Shown here: positions 22,938-27,454 of the stretch, piece after piece | Position numbering within the stretch: the first letter of the stretch is position 1 | Layout: each line of letters begins with the position of its first letter | Program-made: the position numbers and the translations under genes | The notes under the pieces: generated by a model | Databases searched by the model: none | What the model was told of the DNA's origin: nothing | The model's input: only the letters and a program-made list of their open reading frames with translations | DNA from: a virus | Strand: one strand, 5' to 3' | Length of the DNA: 27,454 nt | Virus record (IMG/VR): IMGVR_UViG_3300035681_000105 | Span: 1-27,454 of that record

Positions 22938-22947
22938 CACCTCCTTA
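22938..22947 (-). promoter_or_regulatory. Near-perfect Shine-Dalgarno sequence TAAGGAGGTG
   Basis: On the minus strand TAAGGAGGTG matches the 16S rRNA tail very closely. It stands seven bases before a GTG at 22931-22929 that opens a 15-codon reading frame ending in TGA at 22886-22884. That TGA lies in the same frame as the next gene, whose ATG follows one codon later at 22880. The site may drive a leader peptide coupled to the downstream gene, or serve a longer protein now interrupted by a stop. Confidence 0.6.
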
Positions 22948-23061
22948 GAAGAGTTTCCCCACGCCCCCCTGTACCCCCCTTCTCCCCTATTCCATATAGG
23001 TCTTTTATATAGGTAGGAACAGTAGGAACATAGGAACAAGGTAGTAGCAGACAGGGTTTCG

Positions 23062-23095
23062 GTGTTCCCACCTACTCCCCAGCAGGTAGGAACAC
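23062..23095. repeat. 12-bp inverted repeat (hairpin) built from two GTTCCYACC sites
   Basis: The arms GTGTTCCCACCT (23062-23073) and AGGTAGGAACAC (23084-23095) pair with a single mismatch that becomes a U-G wobble in the minus-strand transcript, around a 10-base loop. It lies about 40 bases downstream of the primase-helicase stop. No T-run follows, so it is not a typical intrinsic terminator, but it could stabilise the mRNA end or be a protein-binding palindrome. Confidence 0.6.
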
Positions 23096-23134
23096 AAGCC
23101 TGTCTCACTTTGAGACTCACAAGACTCGACTGTC

Positions 23135-25243
23135 TCAAAAGTAGACCCATTTGAGAATGCCATCGACTCGGGTCTTCTTTCGTTGGTACCCGAGGTCGCG
23201 CAGGATGCTGGCCACCTGCATCTGATCGGACCGGGTTTGACGCTCCACCGGCTTGGCCACGGCCTCGGCCAAGAGCACGTCGGTCGTGATGTCCTTGGAC
23301 TTGTTATGGGGTGCCAGAAGCCACGCTTCGATCGGTGCGCGCCATGGCGACTCGACCAGGTAGTCCTCGTTCTGTTGAGCCACCATCGCCTCTTGTTCGG
23401 CTGTGAGCACGCTGGGCTCGCCGTTGCGGTAGGCGGCCACCGCTGCCGACCAAATGGCGTCGCGCTCCTTGAGCAGCGATGACACGTCGATCGGTTTGGC
23501 AAGCGTGCAGGTGACGGGGATGACCCAGAACCGGCGGTTGCCTGTCTCGTCAACAAGCAGGCCGGTGTCGCGGTTGGTTGAACCAACGATGATGCAGCGG
23601 CGCGGGAATGCTTCGGTGGCTTTGCCGTAGGGGATGCGGAAGAGGTCGGTTGATTGGCTCAGGAATGCCTTGACCTGACCGGCGTGTTTCTTGCTGGTGA
23701 TGTGATCCAGCTCGGCCCATTCCATGATCCAGCTGCGATGCAGGACCATCAGGTCGTCTTTTGATCCGATGTCTTTGAGCGCATCGGAAAAGAACTCGCC
23801 ACCGATCGCGGCCCAGAAGGATGACTTGCGTGCGCCCTGTTCACCCATAAGGACCGTTGCGTTGTCGTGCTTGGCACCGGGTTCGTAGATGCGGCGCACC
23901 GCACCGATGAGGGTGCAGCGGATCATGTGGTCATAGAGGGTGGGTTCTGGTGTGGTTGAGTCTTCAGGCCGTAGGTAGGTGGATGCGAGCCGGTCGATGT
24001 AGGTGGGCTGTTCGTGTGCTGCGACGTGGTTCAGGTAGTTCTTAATCGGGTCGTAGGGGTTCGCCTTGGCGATCTTGACTAGGCAGTCGAGTGCGGTCTC
24101 TTTTGAGATCTTGCCGCCGCGTTCTGCGATCTCGAGGTAGAAATGCTCGGCGCCTTCTAGGACTTTGCCGTTGCGTTCGATCTGCTGGGTGAAGATGTTG
24201 TACCGGAGGTTGCCGGCATCCCGTAGCTGCTGCAGCAGCTCGTTTGCCTCCATGCGCTTGAGCGGCTGCGGGTCGATGGGCGTGATGGCTGTGGGCGGGT
24301 GATCGGCAATGACCTGCGGAATGGTGCGTGGCGGCCGCCAGCCGTGTTCACGCGCGAAATACCAGAACGTGCCGGCGGTGACTGATGCGCAGTTGCTGCG
24401 TGCCACCTGCTGCGCTTCGGCAAAGGCAGGGCTGTGGCGCTGGATCATGGCGACAGCCTGATCGGCGGTGCTGCCGGCTTCCTCGCAGGCGGCGATGAGG
24501 CCCCATAGCAGATTGCGGAAGAATGGGTATTGACCGGATTTGGGGATCGCGGCCGGAATGCAGTCGAGGGCCTGCTGGATGTCTGAGAGAGTGCGGGGTG
24601 TGTGGTCGGTGTATTGCTTGGCGCTGATCAGGCGGGTGTGTGTCTGCTCGTCGGGCAGGCAGGCGTTCAGTTGATCTGGGGTGTAGGTGAGATCTGATTG
24701 ATGGATGATGGCCACCTGCTGGCCTGGGTGGCCGTCTGGGCCGATGTGATAGGTGCCGGGCAGGCGCATGACCCGCGAGGGGTTTTTGAGCGTGCGATCT
24801 GCGTCGGCGTGCTCAAGGAGCCGCTTCTGCAGTGAGCGCCACTGATCGGGTGCAATCGGATCAGCGAGCACCCAGTACGTGTGAATCGACTTGCCGCCGG
24901 TGTCAACCTGCAGCGATGGCTCTGGGAGCTGCAGCTCTTGCCATGCGGTGACCTGCCAGTCTTTTGGCCGGTTGTCCCATTCGCAAAAGATGGCGCGACA
25001 GGCGGTGATTTCTGAGTCGGTGTCACCGCCGTCGTTGATGACGACGTAGACGCCGCGGCCCTCGGCCTGCCATTCGTCGATGATGGCGGCTGATGGCGGT
25101 GCTTTGCGGCCTGAGTCACCGGCCTTGAACTGGTGGCCAGAGGGATAGAACGCGCGGAGTCTGGTGGCTTCTTTGGTCTTGCCGAGGATCTTCAGGAACT
25201 GACGAGCGGCGCTGAAGTCAACGGGTTTTGATAGTCTTGCCAT
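23135..25243 (-). CDS. VapE-type primase-helicase (AEP-like primase domain plus SF3-like ATPase)
   Basis: This 702-residue protein is the likely phage replication initiator. Residues about 60-190 resemble a RepB-like archaeo-eukaryotic primase domain: an acidic FCEWDN strand near 86-91, a histidine strand SIHTYWVL near 119-126, and NPSRVMRLPGTYH near 154-166. Residues about 430-600 are the VapE family ATPase (virulence-associated E): a P-loop near 467-474, an acidic strand IMEWAELD near 506-513, a GSTN sensor strand near 554-557 and TGNRRFW near 567-573. The last 70 residues look like a winged helix. The P-loop reads GEQGARKS, with Arg at the usual last glycine; VapE-family proteins appear to tolerate this. 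The repeat-rich spacer immediately downstream is a plausible origin. Confidence 0.88.
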   Translation of the reverse strand: MARLSKPVDFSAARQFLKILGKTKEATRLRAFYPSGHQFKAGDSGRKAPPSAAIIDEWQAEGRGVYVVINDGGDTDSEITACRAIFCEWDNRPKDWQVTAWQELQLPEPSLQVDTGGKSIHTYWVLADPIAPDQWRSLQKRLLEHADADRTLKNPSRVMRLPGTYHIGPDGHPGQQVAIIHQSDLTYTPDQLNACLPDEQTHTRLISAKQYTDHTPRTLSDIQQALDCIPAAIPKSGQYPFFRNLLWGLIAACEEAGSTADQAVAMIQRHSPAFAEAQQVARSNCASVTAGTFWYFAREHGWRPPRTIPQVIADHPPTAITPIDPQPLKRMEANELLQQLRDAGNLRYNIFTQQIERNGKVLEGAEHFYLEIAERGGKISKETALDCLVKIAKANPYDPIKNYLNHVAAHEQPTYIDRLASTYLRPEDSTTPEPTLYDHMIRCTLIGAVRRIYEPGAKHDNATVLMGEQGARKSSFWAAIGGEFFSDALKDIGSKDDLMVLHRSWIMEWAELDHITSKKHAGQVKAFLSQSTDLFRIPYGKATEAFPRRCIIVGSTNRDTGLLVDETGNRRFWVIPVTCTLAKPIDVSSLLKERDAIWSAAVAAYRNGEPSVLTAEQEAMVAQQNEDYLVESPWRAPIEAWLLAPHNKSKDITTDVLLAEAVAKPVERQTRSDQMQVASILRDLGYQRKKTRVDGILKWVYF

Positions 25244-25300
25244 GCTTGCAGGTAAGGGCTGTGGGCCAGGGCCGGGGTGTGTCGAGCACCGCCGGCCTGT

Positions 25301-25678
25301 TTATTGGCTGACGGATTGAATGATGGCGTGCGCGTCTGACACGGATCGCGCGACGCCGGCGAGGCCACCGGCATCGTTCACGGTAGAGAGCCAAGCCTGC
25401 TGCTCGGGCCTGACCCGCCCGGTGGGTGTCTTGACCTCGATGGATGTGAACACGGCCAGCCGCAGGCCGATGTGTTCTGGGCCGATGGTGACGGTACGCC
25501 AGCCGATGAGGTCTGCTGAGCCACGGGCAAGGCCGAAGGTGACAAGCCGACCGGTGCGCGGGTCGGGCAGCGACCCGACCTGATTGCGAAAGATGCGCAG
25601 GTCAGAGCGGGAGCCGAGCGCTAGGCGGATCTGCTGTTGAAGAGTGGTTTCGGCGTTGGCCACGCGCGCGCAGCACAT
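25301..25678 (-). CDS. VRR-NUC domain nuclease
   Basis: A 125-residue stand-alone VRR-NUC protein of the PD-(D/E)xK nuclease superfamily. The motif series is visible: a helix (TTLQQQIRLALG), RNQVG near residue 32, the catalytic GSADLIGW near 53-60, and EVKTPTGRVRPEQQAWL near 82-98, giving the D...ExK metal-binding set plus the conserved Q. Single-domain VRR-NUC proteins are common in phages beside SF2 helicases and VapE-type proteins, where they are thought to act as structure-specific nucleases. The ATG at 25678 lies inside the 3' end of the helicase gene (77-base overlap), implying translational coupling. A start at the sixth codon (GTG) would shorten the overlap only slightly. Confidence 0.88.
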   Translation of the reverse strand: MCCARVANAETTLQQQIRLALGSRSDLRIFRNQVGSLPDPRTGRLVTFGLARGSADLIGWRTVTIGPEHIGLRLAVFTSIEVKTPTGRVRPEQQAWLSTVNDAGGLAGVARSVSDAHAIIQSVSQ

Positions 25679-27014
25679 GATGGGCCCACGCTACGGGGTT
25701 CCGCATGTTGCGGGCATGACCGATGGCGATGAGTTGCTGGAGGGTTTTGGCCTTGCCTTGCTCGCGGCGGCGCAATTGCACGTCGATGCGCTTAAGTTCC
25801 TTCAACTCGCCGTCGATCTGCTGCATCGGTCGCTGCTTGGGTTCGGGCTGCTCGTGGCCACAGCATGGGCAGATCGGCACCGGCCTGAACGATGCAAAGC
25901 ACTGCGGGCAGGTGCGCACCGATGGCGCTGGCTGGCTGCCACCTGCGCGCCGTGCGCCGTGCTCGAGCGTCCACTGGCGGATGTCATCGGGGAAGCCGTG
26001 ACGGGTGACGTTGCCGACGTGATCAAGGATGATGGCAGCGTCTTTGCCTGGTGCTGGCCGCAGCACACGACCGATCTGCTGCAGGTACAGGCCAAGGCTG
26101 GCGGTGGGTCTGAGCAGGATGGCGCAACCGGCCGCGGGGATGTCGAACCCTTCGGAGACCACGTCAACGGTCACCAGCACGCGGATGGTGCCAGCGGCGA
26201 ACGCGGCGACCACGGCATCGCGATCGGTTGTATTGCCCAAAAGGGTGGCGGTGCTGATACCTGCCGTCTTAAATGCGTCTCGAACTGAGACGGCGTGGGC
26301 CACGTTGCAGCAGAATGCGATCGCCTGCTGTGCCCCCGCGAGGCGTTGGTAGTGATGGATCGCATCGCCGGTGACGGTTGGCCGGGTCATGGCAGCCGCG
26401 GCCTGATTGTTGGCGTAGTCGCCGGCCCTCATGCGCAGGCCGGTGAGATCGGCCACCATTGGCGGCGCAAAGATCCGCGCGGGTGACAGGTAGCCAGCCG
26501 ATGTGAGCATCTGAACTGACGGTCCTTCGACGAGCGCGTCAAAGGTGTCGCGCAGGCCGCGGCCATCAAGGCGGCAAGGTGTGGCGGTGACACCTAGGCG
26601 CAGCGCACCGGGCCAGTGGCTCAGGATCTGCGACCAGGAACCGGCTGCTGCGTGGTGTGCCTCGTCGATGATGATCAGGCACGGCTGCCAGTCGATTGTG
26701 TCGAGCCTGCGAACGAGCGTCTGCACCGATGCAACTTGTACCGGCTGCTGCGATGGCTGGATGCCAGCCGCGATGATGCCGTGCTCGACGCCGGCGGCGG
26801 TGAGTTTGCTGCTGGCCTGATGGATCAGTTCACGCCGATGGACAAGGATGAGCACCTTGCGGCCGCGTTCGGTGGCACTGGCGGTGATGGCGGCCAGGAT
26901 GACTGTCTTGCCTGCACCGGTGGGTGCCACCAGCAGCGGCGCGCGTGCGCCTGAGCGATAGGCATTGCGCAGATCGTCGATCGCGCGGTGTTGGTAGGGG
27001 CGGAGATTGGTCAC
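25602..27014 (-). CDS. DEAH-box superfamily 2 DNA helicase with C-terminal zinc ribbon
   Basis: This 470-residue protein is a superfamily 2 ATP-dependent helicase/translocase. It shows a Q-like motif (LRPYQHRAI) near residue 4, Walker A APTGAGKT near 30-37, DEAH near 117-120, a GVTATP motif III, and motif VI as QQIGRVLRP. Behind the second RecA-like domain comes a four-cysteine ribbon (CPQC...CPCC), probably zinc-binding. I chose the GTG at 27014 because it gives a GTGA overlap with the methyltransferase stop; an in-frame TTG ten codons upstream is less likely. Its last 77 bases overlap the start of the VRR-NUC gene in another frame. With the nuclease and VapE it suggests a phage replication or recombination unit. 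Substrate specificity cannot be read from sequence. Confidence 0.9.
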   Translation of the reverse strand: MTNLRPYQHRAIDDLRNAYRSGARAPLLVAPTGAGKTVILAAITASATERGRKVLILVHRRELIHQASSKLTAAGVEHGIIAAGIQPSQQPVQVASVQTLVRRLDTIDWQPCLIIIDEAHHAAAGSWSQILSHWPGALRLGVTATPCRLDGRGLRDTFDALVEGPSVQMLTSAGYLSPARIFAPPMVADLTGLRMRAGDYANNQAAAAMTRPTVTGDAIHHYQRLAGAQQAIAFCCNVAHAVSVRDAFKTAGISTATLLGNTTDRDAVVAAFAAGTIRVLVTVDVVSEGFDIPAAGCAILLRPTASLGLYLQQIGRVLRPAPGKDAAIILDHVGNVTRHGFPDDIRQWTLEHGARRAGGSQPAPSVRTCPQCFASFRPVPICPCCGHEQPEPKQRPMQQIDGELKELKRIDVQLRRREQGKAKTLQQLIAIGHARNMRNPVAWAHHVLRARGQRRNHSSTADPPSARLPL

Positions 27015-27454
27015 AGCAGCGCTGCCTGCGTGGTGGCCTCGCAATCATTCAGGTTCTTGGCTGCGCAGTTGAAGTAGCTGGGCTTAAGCTCAAAGCCAAC
27101 GAACCGGCGGCCCATCTGCAGGCTCACGTAGCCCTCGCTGCCGATGCCAGCGAATGGGCTCAGCACCAGATCACCTGGGTTACTCCACAACTGCAGGCCG
27201 CGGCGGATCACCTCAAGCTGCAGCGGGCAGATGTGGCGCTCATCGTCATTGGCGCGGGCGCTGCGGTATTGCAGGGTGTCGGATGGGTTGATGTCCATCC
27301 ACACCGGGCTGGCGTAGCGCTGCCAGATGTTGATGCTGTCTTTGATGGCGTCACCAGTCTTAGCTGGCGGGTTCTCGCCGGCAAACTCAGTGAACGGGCC
27401 AGCGCATGGCTCGGGGTTGTCGCCCAGCTTGCGCACCGTGACCAGGTAGTCGGG
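27011..27454 (-). CDS. DNA methyltransferase, beta-class (N4/N6), C-terminal part; 5' end outside window
   Basis: The gene enters the window at its right edge already in frame (first visible residues PDYLVTVRKLG) and ends with TGA. The visible 147 residues hold a SAM-binding motif I of the form SPFAGIGSEG followed by GRRFVGFEL, which is the order seen in beta-class amino-methyltransferases, where the target-recognition part precedes the SAM-binding part. The catalytic DPPY-type motif is not visible and would lie upstream. The expected role is adenine-N6 or cytosine-N4 methylation of phage or host DNA, for example to resist host restriction. No cognate restriction enzyme is visible, so it looks like an orphan methylase. 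Its TGA overlaps the GTG start of the helicase (GTGA). Confidence 0.85.
   Translation of the reverse strand, partial: PDYLVTVRKLGDNPEPCAGPFTEFAGENPPAKTGDAIKDSINIWQRYASPVWMDINPSDTLQYRSARANDDERHICPLQLEVIRRGLQLWSNPGDLVLSPFAGIGSEGYVSLQMGRRFVGFELKPSYFNCAAKNLNDCEATTQAALL

Larger units (their letters stand above)
22917..23095. repeat. Cluster of eight GTTCCYA / TRGGAAC iteron-like sites
   Basis: Forward GTTCCCA sites start at 22917, 22924, 22933 and 23064. Reverse-orientation TAGGAACA sites lie at 23014-23021, 23023-23030, 23031-23038 and 23087-23094. The first three forward sites and the three central reverse sites form two opposed triplets around the AT-rich segment with two ATATAGG copies (22994-23000 and 23007-23013). 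Such a layout is typical of binding sites for an initiator or regulator protein. Confidence 0.7.
22881..23134. other. Non-coding spacer, candidate replication origin/control region
   Basis: These 254 bases between the primase-helicase and the tail-completion-like gene hold no convincing long ORF. They contain eight GTTCCYA-type sites (four each way), a TATATA-rich core at about 22992-23013 flanked by them, a 12-bp inverted repeat at 23062-23095, a small hairpin GTCTCA/TGAGAC at 23102-23116, and a very strong ribosome binding site reading on the minus strand. The composition, with G-runs and AT blocks, differs clearly from the flanking coding DNA. Origin function is inferred from repeat architecture and adjacency to a primase-helicase. 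Confidence 0.5.

Noticed and set aside
23062-23095. Intrinsic terminator after the primase-helicase
   Set aside because: The stem is good but no T-run follows on either strand, and the arms are members of the GTTCCYA site family, which explains them better.
22884-23150. 88-codon minus-strand ORF across the spacer after the primase-helicase
   Set aside because: It covers repeats and hairpins, has low-complexity content and an unlikely start. Only its last 15 codons, behind a strong ribosome site, merited mention.
1-27454. tRNA genes, CRISPR arrays, insertion sequences
   Set aside because: No cloverleaf, no regularly spaced repeat array with unique spacers, and no transposase or IS end was seen on either strand by eye.

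Overview
The window is a contiguous part of a tailed-phage genome (siphovirus-like, free phage or prophage) with a lambda-type morphogenesis module. Almost every gene lies on the minus strand, so the biological reading order runs from the right end to the left end. No integrase, repressor, tRNA, rRNA, IS element or CRISPR array is visible, so a temperate or lytic lifestyle cannot be decided. The DNA is GC-rich, and four perfect GCGATCGC octamers (the HIP1 motif abundant in many cyanobacterial genomes) plus the style of several small proteins suggest a phage of a GC-rich cyanobacterium such as Synechococcus/Cyanobium. This host assignment is an inference.

Region by region, in reading order. 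(1) 27454-23135, replication and DNA metabolism: a partial beta-class DNA methyltransferase, a DEAH superfamily 2 helicase with a zinc ribbon, a VRR-NUC nuclease and a VapE-type primase-helicase. (2) 23134-22881, a non-coding spacer with eight GTTCCYA-type sites in both orientations around an AT-rich core, a candidate replication origin or control region. (3) 22880-22200, a probable tail-completion (gpZ-like) protein, followed by a 280-base spacer with hairpins where a lambda-like cos site would sit. (4) 21919-14767, the packaging and head module in lambda order: terminase small subunit, terminase large subunit, gpW-like joining protein, portal, then one ORF carrying accessory modules, a HK97-type prohead protease and the HK97-fold major capsid protein. 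(5) 14764-8775, small head and connector proteins, tail terminator, tail tube, a tail-assembly chaperone pair joined by an A AAA AAC frameshift site, tape measure, and two tail-tip proteins. (6) 8778-2239, a gpJ-like hub, two tandem paralogous tail-tip proteins, three fibre/spike proteins and a tail-fibre assembly protein. (7) 2239-638, two very small phage genes, a coiled-coil membrane protein and a two-domain endolysin (GH24 muramidase plus M15 peptidase). (8) 660-1, two short plus-strand ORFs converging on the endolysin and one partial minus-strand ORF leaving the window.

Genes are packed with ATGA, GTGA, TGATG or TAATG overlaps, so most of the late region is likely one translationally coupled operon. 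The most distinctive items are the multi-module protease-capsid polyprotein with a Tudor-like domain, the gpW domain fused behind a beta-rich domain, the programmed frameshift, the GTTCCYA repeat cluster, and several tiny genes of about 45 to 57 codons.
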